A stretch of DNA of 64,000 nucleotides from Streptomyces sp. S465 (GTDB lineage Bacteria > Actinomycetota > Actinomycetes > Streptomycetales > Streptomycetaceae): assembly GCF_026898115.1 (NCBI RefSeq), contig NZ_CP114036.1, forward strand, positions 7,992,001 to 8,056,000. The letters are read 5' to 3'. How positions within the stretch are numbered: position 1 is the stretch's first letter; the number at the start of each line of letters is the position of its first letter. Positions 45,001 to 55,207 of this stretch are shown here, piece after piece. The notes below the pieces were generated by a model that saw only the letters and a program-made list of their open reading frames with translations, ran no database searches and was not told where the DNA came from. Position numbers and translations under genes: made by a program.

Positions 45001-48000
45001 CGCCGAAGTCATCGGCGTCGAGCGGGTCAGCGCGGATGCCTCGTTCTTCGAGCTCGGCGGTGACTCGCTGCTGGCGATGAGGCTCATTGCCAGGATCCGG
45101 GCGGTCCTCGACACCCGGATCTCCGTCCGTGAGCTTTTCACCGCCGCCACCGTCGCCCTCCTCTCCCGCCGCATCGAGGAAGAGGGCAGCGCGGACGGCC
45201 GGGCCCGCCCCGCGCTGGTGCCGTTCCTCCGGCCGGACTCCGTACCCCTGTCGTACGCCCAGCGGCGGATGTGGTTCCTCAACCGCCTCGAAGGCGTCGG
45301 GGAAGGCGCGGGCTACAACCTGCCGCTGGCGCTCAGCCTTTCGGGTGAGCTCGATGGGGCTGCGCTGGAGGCGGCGCTCGGGGATGTCGCCGACCGGCAT
45401 GAGAGCCTGCGTACGGTCTTTCCCGAGACCGATGGCGAACCGCGGCAGCATGTGCTGACGGACGGTGCCGGCCGGCCGCCGCTGGTGGTCGTGGAGACCA
45501 CGGAGGACGAACTGCCGCAGGCCCTGGCGGCGTACTCCGCCCGCGCCTTCGACCTGAGCGTCGATGTGCCGTGGCGGGCGCGGCTGTTGAAGACGGGGCC
45601 GGCGGAGCATGTGCTGCTGATCGTGGCGCATCACATCGCGGTCGACGGCTGGTCGATGGGTGTGCTGGGCCGGGAGATCGGGGTGGCGTACGCGGCCCGG
45701 CGGGCAGGCCGCGCGCCCGGCTGGGAGCCGTTGCCGGTGCAGTACGCGGACTACGCGCTCTGGCAGCGTGAGGTGCTGGGTGATCTGGAGGACCCGGACA
45801 GTGTGATCAGTGGCCAGCTCGGCTACTGGCGCGAGGCGCTGGCCGGTGCACCGCAGGAGCTGGTGCTCCCTGCCGACCGGCCCCGGCCGACGATGTCCTC
45901 CTTCCGCGGACGCTCCCTGCCGGTGCGGGTGAGCCCGCGGGTCCACGCCCGGCTGGTGGCGCTCGCCCAGCGTGGACGGGCCACCATGTTCATGGTCGTC
46001 CAGGCGGCGCTGGCGCTGCTGCTGTCGCGGATGGGGGCGGGGAAGGACATCTCGATCGGCACGGCGGTGGCGGGGCGTGGGGACGCGGCCCTGGACGGGC
46101 TGGTGGGGTTCTTCGTCAACACGCTGGTCCTGCGGACCGATCTGAGCGGCGATCCGACCTTCGTGGAGTTGTTGGCCCGGGTGCGGGAGACGGACCTGGA
46201 CGCGTACGCGCATCAGGACGTGCCGTTCGAGCGGCTGGTCGAGGACCTCAATCCGGCCCGGTCGCTGGGGCGCAATCCGCTGTTCCAGGTCTCGCTGGGC
46301 ATGCAGGGCGCGCCGCTGGGTGAGGAGCGGTTGTGGAATCTGCCGGGGCTGCGGGTTCGCCCGTGGGAGTCGGAGGCGGAGGCTTCGGCGCGTGTCGACC
46401 TTGCCGTCGACCTGGTCGAGCACCGCGACCGAGACGGCAACCCGGGCGGGATCCATGGCACGTTCCTGTATGCCACCGATCTCTTTGACGAGCGGACGGT
46501 GGAGGCGCTGGCGGAGCGGCTGGTGCGGGTGCTGGAGCAGATCGCCTCGGATCCGGCGGCCCGGATGAGCGAGGTCGGGGTGCTGGGCCGTGGGGAGCGG
46601 CAGCGGGTGGTGGCGGGGTGGAACGAGACCTCTGCCGAGGTGCCGGTGGCTTCCTTGGGGGAGTTGTTCGACGCCCAGGCGGCTCGGACTCCGGACGCGG
46701 TGGCGGTGGTGGGTGCGGATGGTCAGGAGTGGTCGTACGGGGAGTTGCGGGAGCGGGCGGATCGGGTGGCGGGGGCGCTGGCCGCGCGGGGTGTGGTCCG
46801 CGGTGACCTGGTCGCCGCGGTGCTGGGGCGGTCGGCGGACCTGGTGGCGGTGTGGCTGGGGGTGGTGAAGGCCGGGGCGGGGTTCGTACCGGTGGATCCG
46901 GCGTACCCGGCGGAGCGGATCGGGTGGATGATCGGGGACGCGGCGCCCGCGCTCGTCCTGTGCTCCGAGGAGACGCGGGCGTTGGTTCCGGCCGGGGTGG
47001 AGTGCCTGGTGCGGGACCCGTCCGAAGCGGTGGGGCCGGCGCCCGCGGTCTCGGTGGGTGCCGATGATGTGGCGTACGTGATCTACACGTCGGGGTCGAC
47101 GGGGCGGCCGAAGGGTGTGGCGGTGACGCATCGCGGCATCGGGAACCTGGCGGCCGTGCAGATCGGACGGTTCGCGGTGGGTACTGACGCGCGGGTGCTG
47201 CAACTGGCGTCGCCGAGCTTCGACGCTTCGGTGTGGGAGTTCATGGCGCTGCTCGCGGGTGCCGCTCTGGTGATGGCGGACCCGGCCAAGCTGCCGCCGA
47301 ACGGCTCGCTGGCCGCCACGGTCAAGGAGTTCGGCGTCACCCATGTGAACGTGTCGCCGTCGGTGCTGGCCGCCGTGGAGGAGTTGCCCGACAGTCTCGG
47401 CACCGTAGTGGTGGCGAGTGAAGTGTGCCCGCCGGCGCTGGTGGAGAAGTGGGCACCGGGGCGGCGGCTGGTCAACGGGTACGGCCCGACCGAGGTCACG
47501 GTCTGCGCCACCCTGAGTGCGCCCCTCCAGGCGGCCGGTCCGGGCCCGGTGCCCATCGGCCGTCCGATCCTCAACACCCGGGCGTTCGTACTCGACGAGC
47601 ATCTGCACCCCGCGCCCGTGGGTGTGCTGGGCGAGCTCTACGTCACGGGCCCGGGGCTCGCGCGTGGCTACCTCGGCCGTCCGGGTCTGACCGCGGAGCG
47701 GTTCGTGGCGTGTCCGTTCACGGGCGGGCGGATGTACCGCACCGGAGACCTCGCCCGGTGGACGGCCGACGGTGAGCTGGTCTTCGGTGGCCGCGCCGAC
47801 GAGCAGGTCAAGGTACGTGGCTTCCGTATCGAGCCGGGGGAGATCGAGGCCGTCCTCACCGGCCACGAGAGCGTTGGCCAGGTGGCGGTGATCGCCAGGG
47901 AGGACCGGGCCGGGGACCGGCGCCTGGTGGCCTACGTCGTCCCGGACGGTGCGGTGGACACGACCCGGTTGCGGACGTTCCTGGCCGACCGGCTGCCCGA

Positions 48001-49048
48001 CTACATGGTCCCGGCCGCCTTCGTGCCGCTCGACGCGCTCCCCGTCACGGTGAACGGCAAGCTCGACCGCGCCGCCCTCCCCGCCCCGGACTTCACCGGC
48101 GCGGCGACAGCGGGACGGGGCCCCCAGACGCCCACCGAGGAGCGCCTCTGCGCACTCTTCGCCGAGGTGCTCGGTCTGGAGCAGGTGGGTGCCGAGGCGT
48201 CGTTCTTCGATCTCGGCGGCGAGTCGATCCTCGTGATGAAGCTGATCGCCCGGATCCGCGCCGTCCTCGGTGCCGAGGTCAGCATCCGCGCGCTGTTCAC
48301 CGCCCCGACCGTCGCCGACGTGGCCCGGCTGCTCGACGCCGGCACGGACGCCGATGACACCGGCACCGGTCTGCTGCTGCCGCTCCGGACGGAAGGCGAC
48401 CGGCCGCCCCTGTTCTGTGTCCACCCGAGCACCGGCCTGGGGCGCTGCTACGCGGAGCTCACGGACCACCTGCCGCCGGACCGTCCGGTCTACGCGTTGC
48501 AGGCCCGCGGTTTGGCCACGGACGAGCCGCTGCCGGACACCGTCGAGGAGATGGCCGCGGACTACGTCGCGCGGATCCGGACCGTACAACCGGCCGGGCC
48601 CTATCACCTCCTCGGCTGGTCGTTCGGCGGCACCGTGGCCCATGCGATGGCAGCGCTGCTGCAACGGCAGGGCGAGACGGTGGACCTCCTCGTCAGCCTC
48701 GACGGCTACCCGGGCACCGAGGAGGCGGAGCCGGCCGAAGGGCCGGCCGGCCGGCAGCGCAGGCGGGTCCGGACGCTCTCGGAGATCCAGCGGGTCAACG
48801 CGAACAACATCCGCCTCCTCCAGCACTACACGCCCGGCGTCTTCCACGGGGAGCTGCTGCTCTTCGTCGCCACGGAGGGCCGGCCCGGGGCGGCCCCCGC
48901 GCGGACGGCTCCGGACGGCTGGGCGCCGTACGTCGACGGGCGCGTCGAACGGGTCCGGATCGCCTGCGATCACGACGGGATGCTCACCGGAAAGCCCCTC
49001 GAAACGATCGGCCGGCTCATTTCCGCGCAGCTGCTCACGAAGGAATAA
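42080..49048 (+). CDS. NRPS 3: modules 10-11 with terminal thioesterase (C-A-T-C-A-T-TE)
   Basis: A 2322-residue synthetase starting 1 bp after the NRPS 2 stop. Approximate domains: C10 8-440 (DCL type, LHHILLDG), A10 464-944, T10 962-1033, C11 1051-1504, A11 1528-2000, T11 2018-2083, TE 2104-2320. A10 code DALSLATVI matches A3, A4 and A9. A11 reads DAWNVAGVC, with one residue fewer than the usual FDASVWEMFMAL spacing; I cannot assign it. T11 reads GGESI instead of GGDSL. The TE nucleophile is Ser 2181 in GWSFGG, and a late His sits in CDHDGMLTG. TE releases the chain; hydrolysis versus cyclisation is not decidable. The open frame extends upstream to 41744, but that overlaps NRPS 2. Confidence 0.94.
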   Translation: MTDSALVGVWPLSPLQEGLLFHAMYDEEGIDVYVEQMILSLEGNLDAAALRASWQALLDRHESLRAGFQRRASGAPVQLIMRRVTLPWREEDLSGLDAEVAWAESERLGVEERERRFDLAVPPLLKVLLVKVGPERYRMMVTLHHILLDGWSLPVLMRELWTCYEAGGSAHGLPPVTPYREYLAWLARQNKEEGMAAWRRMLAGADEPTLVAPAEYNGTPTHSAMVSAKASKELDQALRELTRHTPGLTLNTVVQAAWALVVGKLTGRRDVVFGASVAGRPLDLPGMENMLGLFINTVPVRVRFDPARSVAETLTELQREQSALVDYQYLSLSDIQRQAGPGALFDTIMAFESFPSDTNARKPSGDEAGRRGPGGLKFTEHGLRESINYPLGLVVGPSGGLGMRLSYRPDLFDEETAQGLVDRVLRVLEQMAADPEAPVGRLDVLGVGERVRVVEEWNATGAVVPDGSVVERFEGWARVAADVVAVRCGEEVLSYGELDRRANRLARLLKSVGVGRESRVALCLPRSVGVVVAELAVWKAGGAFVPLDPEYPVDRLGFVIADSGAQVVLGTAESLSGVPLGDARAVLLEDVGGVSDEPLGTVIVPEQLAYVIYTSGSTGRPKGVAVAHGGVANLAEVMRPVLGMDAGVVALQFASFSFDAAVLDVVVTLAAGGSLAVATAEERRDPQALAGMVGRCGVRVASVVPSLLGVLDPAAVSGVGNWVLGAERLSAELAGRWSVGARVWNTYGPTEATVITTATPAPLDPGLEDAPPIGRPLPNVRVYVLDAFLNPVPVGVVGEVYIAGAGLARGYIGRPGLSAERFVACPFAAPGGRMYRSGDLAKWTADGELVFAGRADEQVKIRGFRVEPGEIEAVVAACEGVGQVAVVVREDGPGDKRLVAYVVPSGELDVAVVREFAAARLPEYMVPSVVVLEALPLTVNGKLDRSALPAPDTAGTTGGRAPATPTEEILCGLFAEVIGVERVSADASFFELGGDSLLAMRLIARIRAVLDTRISVRELFTAATVALLSRRIEEEGSADGRARPALVPFLRPDSVPLSYAQRRMWFLNRLEGVGEGAGYNLPLALSLSGELDGAALEAALGDVADRHESLRTVFPETDGEPRQHVLTDGAGRPPLVVVETTEDELPQALAAYSARAFDLSVDVPWRARLLKTGPAEHVLLIVAHHIAVDGWSMGVLGREIGVAYAARRAGRAPGWEPLPVQYADYALWQREVLGDLEDPDSVISGQLGYWREALAGAPQELVLPADRPRPTMSSFRGRSLPVRVSPRVHARLVALAQRGRATMFMVVQAALALLLSRMGAGKDISIGTAVAGRGDAALDGLVGFFVNTLVLRTDLSGDPTFVELLARVRETDLDAYAHQDVPFERLVEDLNPARSLGRNPLFQVSLGMQGAPLGEERLWNLPGLRVRPWESEAEASARVDLAVDLVEHRDRDGNPGGIHGTFLYATDLFDERTVEALAERLVRVLEQIASDPAARMSEVGVLGRGERQRVVAGWNETSAEVPVASLGELFDAQAARTPDAVAVVGADGQEWSYGELRERADRVAGALAARGVVRGDLVAAVLGRSADLVAVWLGVVKAGAGFVPVDPAYPAERIGWMIGDAAPALVLCSEETRALVPAGVECLVRDPSEAVGPAPAVSVGADDVAYVIYTSGSTGRPKGVAVTHRGIGNLAAVQIGRFAVGTDARVLQLASPSFDASVWEFMALLAGAALVMADPAKLPPNGSLAATVKEFGVTHVNVSPSVLAAVEELPDSLGTVVVASEVCPPALVEKWAPGRRLVNGYGPTEVTVCATLSAPLQAAGPGPVPIGRPILNTRAFVLDEHLHPAPVGVLGELYVTGPGLARGYLGRPGLTAERFVACPFTGGRMYRTGDLARWTADGELVFGGRADEQVKVRGFRIEPGEIEAVLTGHESVGQVAVIAREDRAGDRRLVAYVVPDGAVDTTRLRTFLADRLPDYMVPAAFVPLDALPVTVNGKLDRAALPAPDFTGAATAGRGPQTPTEERLCALFAEVLGLEQVGAEASFFDLGGESILVMKLIARIRAVLGAEVSIRALFTAPTVADVARLLDAGTDADDTGTGLLLPLRTEGDRPPLFCVHPSTGLGRCYAELTDHLPPDRPVYALQARGLATDEPLPDTVEEMAADYVARIRTVQPAGPYHLLGWSFGGTVAHAMAALLQRQGETVDLLVSLDGYPGTEEAEPAEGPAGRQRRRVRTLSEIQRVNANNIRLLQHYTPGVFHGELLLFVATEGRPGAAPARTAPDGWAPYVDGRVERVRIACDHDGMLTGKPLETIGRLISAQLLTKE

Positions 49049-49057
49049 GGAGAGGGT

Positions 49058-49630
49058 ATGGACGAGAGGGAGAACGCGGCCGCGGGCGGGGCGCCCGAGG
49101 GCACGCGCCGGCAGAGCCGAATCGGCATTCTGGTCGTTTCGATCGGGGCCGCCCTGGCGATCGCCATGGTGGCGGGCGGACTGGGCTTCGCGCTCGGTTC
49201 CGATGATTCTTCCCCGAAAAGCTCCGCGGGTGCCGGTTCGGGGGACAAGAGAGCCAAAAGTATGGCTTTCGTCGAATGTCTGCGGGAGAACGGGGTGCCG
49301 GACTTCCCCGATCCCGCCGCGGACGGCTCCATTCTGCTCGACCCGAACAGCGGTATAGACGTCGGGGGCGGTGCGTACAAGAAGGCGGAGAGGGCCTGCG
49401 AGCGTCTGATGCCCGAAGGCCGCCGGGCCTCACCGCCACCCGGCGGGATGCCCGATCTGACGAAGTACGTGGACTGTATGCGGAAGAACGGCGTGCCCGA
49501 CTTCCCCGATCCCGAAGGGGGCGGCTTCGCTCCCGAGAAGGCCGGGATCGATGTCGAGTCGTCCGAGTTCCGGGACGCCCACAAGGCCTGCCGGCAGCAC
49601 CTGCCCGCCGGGGCGCCGTCGCCCGCGTAG
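49058..49630 (+). CDS. membrane-anchored protein with two CxRxNGVPDFPDP repeats
   Basis: A 190-residue protein of unknown function. An N-terminal cytoplasmic stretch is followed by one transmembrane helix at about 24-46 and then an external part made of two repeats of about 50 residues. Each repeat starts with CLRENG or CMRKNG plus VPDFPDP and ends with a second Cys in ACERL or ACRQH. It starts 9 bp after NRPS 3 with AAGGAGAG upstream, so it belongs to the same transcript. It shares the repeat with the next gene. A role in export or self-protection is inferred from position only. Confidence 0.75.
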   Translation: MDERENAAAGGAPEGTRRQSRIGILVVSIGAALAIAMVAGGLGFALGSDDSSPKSSAGAGSGDKRAKSMAFVECLRENGVPDFPDPAADGSILLDPNSGIDVGGGAYKKAERACERLMPEGRRASPPPGGMPDLTKYVDCMRKNGVPDFPDPEGGGFAPEKAGIDVESSEFRDAHKACRQHLPAGAPSPA

Positions 49631-49650
49631 CCCCGTGGGGCGCCTCCCGT

Positions 49651-49691
49651 GGCCCCGGCCCGCCGGACGTGTGGTCCGGTGGACCGGGGCT
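49651..49691 (+). terminator. strong hairpin between the two repeat-protein genes
   Basis: An imperfect inverted repeat: arm CCCCGG-c-CC-g-CCGGAC (49653-49668), loop GTGTG, arm GTCCGG-t-GG-a-CCGGGG (49674-49689), with one mismatch and one G-T wobble. No T-run follows. It may be an intrinsic terminator of the GC-rich actinomycete kind, or an attenuator/RNA stabiliser inside the operon. Confidence 0.6.
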
Positions 49692-49784
49692 TCCGTATGC
49701 CCGGCGGCAGCGAAACCTCGGCGAAACCGCGGCCTCGGTAGAACAGGGGGTACAGGAAATCCAGAAGAATTGGGGGACAGCGGC

Positions 49785-50390
49785 ATGGTGGTTGTCACGG
49801 AGCGGTCGGCGGATGACATCTCCGCACCCAAAAAGAAGATGCGACGCAATACCACACTGGCGGCGCTGCTGGCCGGGATCGCCCTGTTCGCCACTGCCTG
49901 TGGCGGCGATGACGAACCGGATAAGAGCGTGGCCAGCGTCGGCTCCGGAAACGACTCGCAGTCCAAGCAGCCGGAGGCCGGCAGCCAGGCCAACGGGCTG
50001 AAATTCGCGCAGTGCATGCGGGAGAACGGTCTGACCGATTTCAAGGACCCGAAGCCCGGGGAGGGCATGGGAGCCGGGATCGACCCGCAGTCGCCGGAGT
50101 TCCAGAAGGCCGAGAAAGCCTGCAAGCAGTACATGCCGGCGCCGCCCCCGGAGGAGGGCGGCGGCGGTCCGGGCGATGTGTGGTCGACCGACGACAAGCT
50201 CAAGTACGCCAAGTGCATGCGGAACAACGGCGTGCCGAGCTTCCCGGACCCGGACGAGAGCGGTGGCTTCAAGCTCGAGGTCGACCCGACCACGCCGCAG
50301 TTCCAGAAGGCGGAGGAAGCTTGCAAGAAGTACCAGCCCGAGTCCCTGCGCAACATGGAGCCCAACAAGCCCGGCGGGGGTTCGGCGTGA
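49785..50390 (+). CDS. lipoprotein with two CMRxNG repeats
   Basis: A 201-residue lipoprotein: a basic N-terminus, a hydrophobic segment and the lipobox LFATAC with Cys about 39, then an Asp/Ser/Gln-rich linker. Two repeats follow, beginning CMRENGLTDFKDP and CMRNNGVPSFPDP, each closing with ACKxY. The repeat matches the preceding gene. The ATG at 49785 follows GGGGGACAG; a Met 18 codons later is an alternative start. The 3' end overlaps the adaptor gene by 4 bp (GTGA), so it is coupled to the transporter. Substrate capture for the exporter or immunity are possible roles, unproven. Confidence 0.82.
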   Translation: MVVVTERSADDISAPKKKMRRNTTLAALLAGIALFATACGGDDEPDKSVASVGSGNDSQSKQPEAGSQANGLKFAQCMRENGLTDFKDPKPGEGMGAGIDPQSPEFQKAEKACKQYMPAPPPEEGGGGPGDVWSTDDKLKYAKCMRNNGVPSFPDPDESGGFKLEVDPTTPQFQKAEEACKKYQPESLRNMEPNKPGGGSA

Positions 50391-51537
50391 GCGCGACCCA
50401 GACACCCACGGAGGACGAGGAAGCCAGCCCCCCGGAGCGGCAGAGCGCGCCGCCACCCGCGCGGCGCAAGCGGCGCGGGCTGACCGCGCTGGTCGTGGTG
50501 GCGGTCGTGGTGGCGGCCGGGGCGGGGGTCGTCGTGGCCGATCCGTTCCAGGACACCGCCAAGGACGCGTCGGCCAAGACCACCGCTCGCACCGGGCTGG
50601 CGAAGGTCACCCAGGGCACCCTGTCGGCCCGCACCCTGGAGAACGGGACGCTCGGTTACGCGGGTTCGTACGACGTCGTCAACAACACCAAGGGCACCAT
50701 CACCGAACTGCCCGCCGTGGGCGAAGTGATCGGCCAGGGCCATGTGCTCTACCGGGTGGACGGCAAACCGGTGGTGCTGCTCCAGGGGGCCGCCGCACCG
50801 GTCTACCGCGACCTCGCCTACGGAGCCGAGGGAGCGGACGTCCGGCAGCTCAACGCCGCGCTCGTCACCCTCAAGTACGCCACCAAGGCGCAGATCGACC
50901 CCGACTCGGACTACTTCAGCATGCAGACCTTCTACGCCCTCAAGGAGCTTCAGGAGGACGTCGGCCTGAAGGTGTCGGGTGAACTGCCCGTCGGGCAGGC
51001 GGTGTTCCTGCCCGCCGAGGAGATCCGGGTCATCAAGACCGGTGCCGTGCGCGGTGGCCCGGCCGGACAGGGGCAGAACATCCTCCAGGTCTCCTCGACC
51101 AGGCGGCAGGTCACCGTCCAGCTCAACGCCAGCCAGCAGACCGGGGTGGCGGTCGGCGACAAGGTGACCATCACCCTCCCCAACGGCAAGACGACCGCCG
51201 GTGAGGTGTCGTCGGTGGGGAAGGTGGCGAAGCAGGTCGAGGACAAGACCACCATCGAGGTGCAGATCAAGCCGAAGGACCCGAAGGCCACCGGCGGGCT
51301 CGACCAGGCGCCCGTCCAGGTCGCCATCGTCTCCGACACGGTGAAGGACGTGCTGTCGGTGCCGGTCAACGCGCTGCTGGCGCTCGCCGGCGGCGGCTAC
51401 GCCGTCGAGGTCGTCGAGAGCGGCGGCAAGCACAAACTGATCGCGGTGCGGACCGGGCTCTTCGACGACAGCGAGGGCAAGGTCGAGGTCAGCGGCGCCG
51501 GGCTCGCGGTCGGCCAGAAGATCGCGGTGCCCACGTC

Positions 51538-51541
<4 letters not shown>
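50387..51541 (+). CDS. MacA/HlyD-like membrane-fusion adaptor with peptidoglycan-binding-like segment
   Basis: A 384-residue protein with one N-terminal transmembrane helix (about 29-50) after a Pro-rich cytosolic tail. An external region follows, with a helical segment resembling the PG_binding_1 fold (about 145-200: AYGAEGADVRQLNAAL ... FYALKELQEDVGL). The remainder is beta-rich: RQVTVQLNASQQTGVAVGDKVTITL and a C-terminal barrel typical of adaptor proteins. In Gram-positives such proteins pair with a MacB-like ABC transporter. GTG start overlaps the lipoprotein stop; the stop overlaps the ATPase ATG. Confidence 0.86.
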
Positions 51542-52370
<829 letters not shown>

Positions 52371-52374
<4 letters not shown>

Positions 52375-53573
52375 CCGCCACGGCCACCGCCCCCGGCCGG
52401 CTCTATCCCGCTGATCTCGCCCGGACCGCCAGCGTGGGCCTGCGCACCCGGCGGATGCGGGCCGCCCTGTCCGCGCTGGGCATCGCCATCGGCGTCGCCG
52501 CGATGGTGGCGGTGCTCGGGCTGTCGTCCTCGTCACAGGCCGGACTGCTCGCCGAGATCGACAAGCTGGGCACCAACCTGCTGAAGGTCACACCGGGCCA
52601 GTCGCTGGGCGGCGGGGACGCGAAGCTCCCCGTCGAGGCGCCGGGCATGATCTCCCGGATCGGCCCGGTCGAGGCGGTGCAGAGCACCGGCAAGACCGAC
52701 GCCGAGGCATACCGCAGCCCGCACATCCCGACCCTCAACACCAACTCCCTGTCGGTGAACGCCGCCAGCCTGCGCCTCCCGGCCGCGGTGCGCACCTCGA
52801 TGGCCCAGGGCAGATACCTCAACGCCGCCACCGCGCGGCAGCCGGTCGCCGTCCTCGGCTGGGATGCCGCGAGCCGGCTGGGCATCTCCCGGATCCACCC
52901 GGACATGCGCATCTGGGTCGGCGGTCAGTGGTTCTACGTGTCCGGGGTCCTCAAGCCCGCGAAACTGACACCGGAGATCGACTCGGCGGTGCTGGTGGGC
53001 TATCCGGCCGCGGAGAAGTACCTGGACTTCGACGGCCACCCTTCCACGGTGTATGTGCGGTCGGACACCGACCAGGTCAAGGAGGTGCGCGAGGTGCTGG
53101 CCGCCACCGCCAACCCGCAGAACCCCAGTGAGGTCAACGTCACCCAGCCGTCGGCCGCGCTCGAGGCCCGCGCCGCCGCGCAGTCGGCGCTCGACGGGCT
53201 GTTCCTCGGGCTGGGCGCGGTGGCCCTGCTCGTCGGGGGCATCGGCGTCGCCAACACCATGGTCATCTCCGTGCTCGAACGCCGCTCGGAGATCGGTCTG
53301 CGGCGGGCGCTCGGCGCCACCCGGGGCACCATCCGGACGCAGTTCCTCTCCGAGGCGGTCCTGCTCGCCATGCTCGGCGGTGTGGCCGGGGTGGCGCTGG
53401 GCACGCTGGCGACGTTCGTCTACGCCGGCGTCAAGGGCTGGGAGACCGTCGTCCCGGTGCTCGCCTGGGCGGGCGGACTCGGCGCGGCCGTGGCCATCGG
53501 TGCCATCGCCGGGCTGCTGCCCGCCCTGCGGGCGGCCCGGATGCAGCCCACGGAGGCGCTGCGGACGGTCTGA
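52371..53573 (+). CDS. MacB/FtsX-family ABC permease
   Basis: A 400-residue permease with the MacB topology: one transmembrane helix near 36-56 (ALSALGIAIGVAAMVAVLGL), a large external domain to about 270, then three helices (about 275-300, 320-345 and 360-385). The conserved ERRSEIGLRRALGATRGTI coupling segment lies between helices 2 and 3. It forms the membrane part of the system with the adaptor and ATPase genes upstream. A strong hairpin follows 8 bp after the stop, marking the likely end of the peptide-cluster transcript. Confidence 0.93.
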
Positions 53574-53581
53574 CCGAAGCT

Positions 53582-53619
53582 GCCCGGCACCGTGGTCTTC
53601 CCCCGTCCCGGTGCCGGGC
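53582..53619 (+). terminator. hairpin terminator after the export genes
   Basis: A perfect 11-bp inverted repeat, GCCCGGCACCG (53582-53592) and CGGTGCCGGGC (53609-53619), with a 16-nt loop, lies directly after the permease stop. There is no strong T-tract, as is common in Streptomyces. It fits the end of the long + strand operon. The following 190 bp hold no gene. Confidence 0.72.
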
Positions 53620-53815
53620 TCCCCGCCGTTCGGGGCGGCGCAGGGGAGGCGTTGGGGGAAGTATTCGGGGACACGTACGCCCGTGCCGTGACGATGACAC
53701 ACCGTCGGCGGGACCCCACCCCGGCACCTCCGTCCAGATGTCCAAGTGCACATTTCCGTCCCGCCGCCCGCTCCCCGAGACTGGGCGGAACCCGTGACGC
53801 GGAGGGGGCATGGCC

Positions 53816-55177
53816 ATGAGTGGCGGCGCGCTCGAAGAGACCATCCGTGATGTGCTGATCGGCCTCGCCGTGGTCGTGCCCGTGGCCCTCTTCTGCGGGC
53901 GGATCGCCCAGCGGCTGCGGCAGCCGGCGGTGCTGGGGGAAATCGCGGCCGGTCTGATGCTGGGCCCCAGTCTGCTGGGTCTGTTCCCCGGCGATCCGAC
54001 CGCGGTCCTCTTCCCGGCCGAGGCCCGCCCCTTCCTCCAGTTGCTGGCCCAACTGGGTCTGGTCCTCTTCATGTTCGGGGTGGGTTATCACCTCGACGTC
54101 GCGCATCTGCGTGGCCGGGGGCGCCAGGTGATGTCGGTGTCGTTCAGCTCCGTCGCCCTGCCGTTCGTGCTGGGCACCGGCCTGGCCGTCGGGTTCGCCA
54201 CCTGGGGCCTCACCGAGCGGGGGCGGGCGGGGTTGCTCGGTCCGGCGCTGTTCCTGGGCGCGGCCATGTCCATCACGGCCTTCCCGGTGCTCGCCCGCAT
54301 CCTGACCGACCACGGTCTGGCCCGGGAGCGCATCGGCAACGTGGCGCTCGCCTGCGCCGCTCTCCAGGACCTGCTGGCGTGGGGCATTCTCGCCGTCGTG
54401 GTCGTCGTGGTGAACGCCGACGGGCCCTGGCCACTCGCCCGGATGGCGTTGCTGTCCACCCTCTTCGTCCTCGGCATGCGGTACGTGGCCAGGCCCGCGC
54501 TGCGCCGGCTGCTGGCGCCCGAGCGGCCCTGGAACCGGGACAGCGCCCTGGCCCAGGGGGTGGTCTTCGGCGGCCTGCTGCTGTCGGCCTGGGCCACCGA
54601 CGCGATGGGACTGCACACCGTGTTCGGCGCCTTCGTCTTCGGCGCCGTCGTACCGCGCCGGCAGCTCGAAGCCCACGCGCCGGACGTGCCCGCGCGCATC
54701 GAGCAGTCGAGCCTGCTGCTGCTCCCGGTCTTCTTCGCCGTCACCGGACTGTCGGTGGACTTCCAGGGCCTCGGCGCGCAGGGCCTGGTCATGCTGCTCG
54801 CCGTGCTCCTGGTGGCCTGCGCGGGCAAGTTCGTCGGCGCCGCGGTGGCCGCCCGGCTCACCGGGGCCACTCCCCGGCAGTCCATCACCCTCGGGGTGCT
54901 GCTGAACGCGCGGGGGCTCACCGAACTGGTGCTGCTCAACGTGGGCCTCGCCCTCGGTGTCATCGACGGGCGCCTCTTCACCGTGATGGTGGCCATGGCC
55001 GTGATCACCACGATGATGACCGGCCCGCTGCTCCAGCGCCTGTCGCCGGCGCCCCGGTCGCTCACCGTCGGCCGCGGTGGCGAACACGGGGACGCCGGCG
55101 ATGCCAAGGGCGCCGGCGACGCGGGAGGCTCCGGCGATGCCGAAGCCTCCGCGGAAGACGCCGGTGTCGCCCGGTGA
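53816..55177 (+). CDS. cation/proton antiporter (CPA2/KefB-type, membrane domain only)
   Basis: A 453-residue protein with about 12 hydrophobic segments and the Na+/H+ exchanger fold: LRQPAVLGEIAAGLMLGPSLLG near the N-terminus, LGAAMSITAFPVLARIL with the conserved Thr/Ala-Phe-Pro helix, and NARGLTELVLLNVGL near the end. It lacks a TrkA-N domain and ends in a Gly/Asp/Ala-rich low-complexity tail. ATG 53816 is preferred over 53810 because GGAGGGG then sits 8 bp upstream. It is monocistronic between two intergenic gaps. Ion homeostasis is the likely role; no link to the peptide is evident. Confidence 0.88.
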   Translation: MSGGALEETIRDVLIGLAVVVPVALFCGRIAQRLRQPAVLGEIAAGLMLGPSLLGLFPGDPTAVLFPAEARPFLQLLAQLGLVLFMFGVGYHLDVAHLRGRGRQVMSVSFSSVALPFVLGTGLAVGFATWGLTERGRAGLLGPALFLGAAMSITAFPVLARILTDHGLARERIGNVALACAALQDLLAWGILAVVVVVVNADGPWPLARMALLSTLFVLGMRYVARPALRRLLAPERPWNRDSALAQGVVFGGLLLSAWATDAMGLHTVFGAFVFGAVVPRRQLEAHAPDVPARIEQSSLLLLPVFFAVTGLSVDFQGLGAQGLVMLLAVLLVACAGKFVGAAVAARLTGATPRQSITLGVLLNARGLTELVLLNVGLALGVIDGRLFTVMVAMAVITTMMTGPLLQRLSPAPRSLTVGRGGEHGDAGDAKGAGDAGGSGDAEASAEDAGVAR

Positions 55178-55207
55178 GTGCCGCAAGCGGTCACTCGGCT
55201 ACGGCGC

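Noticed and set aside
11132..49048. Assignment to the vancomycin/complestatin/kistamicin glycopeptide class
   Set aside because: There are 11 modules, not 7-9. No X domain precedes the TE, no P450 or glycosyltransferase genes are in the window, and the glycopeptide-type Dpg pocket code is absent.
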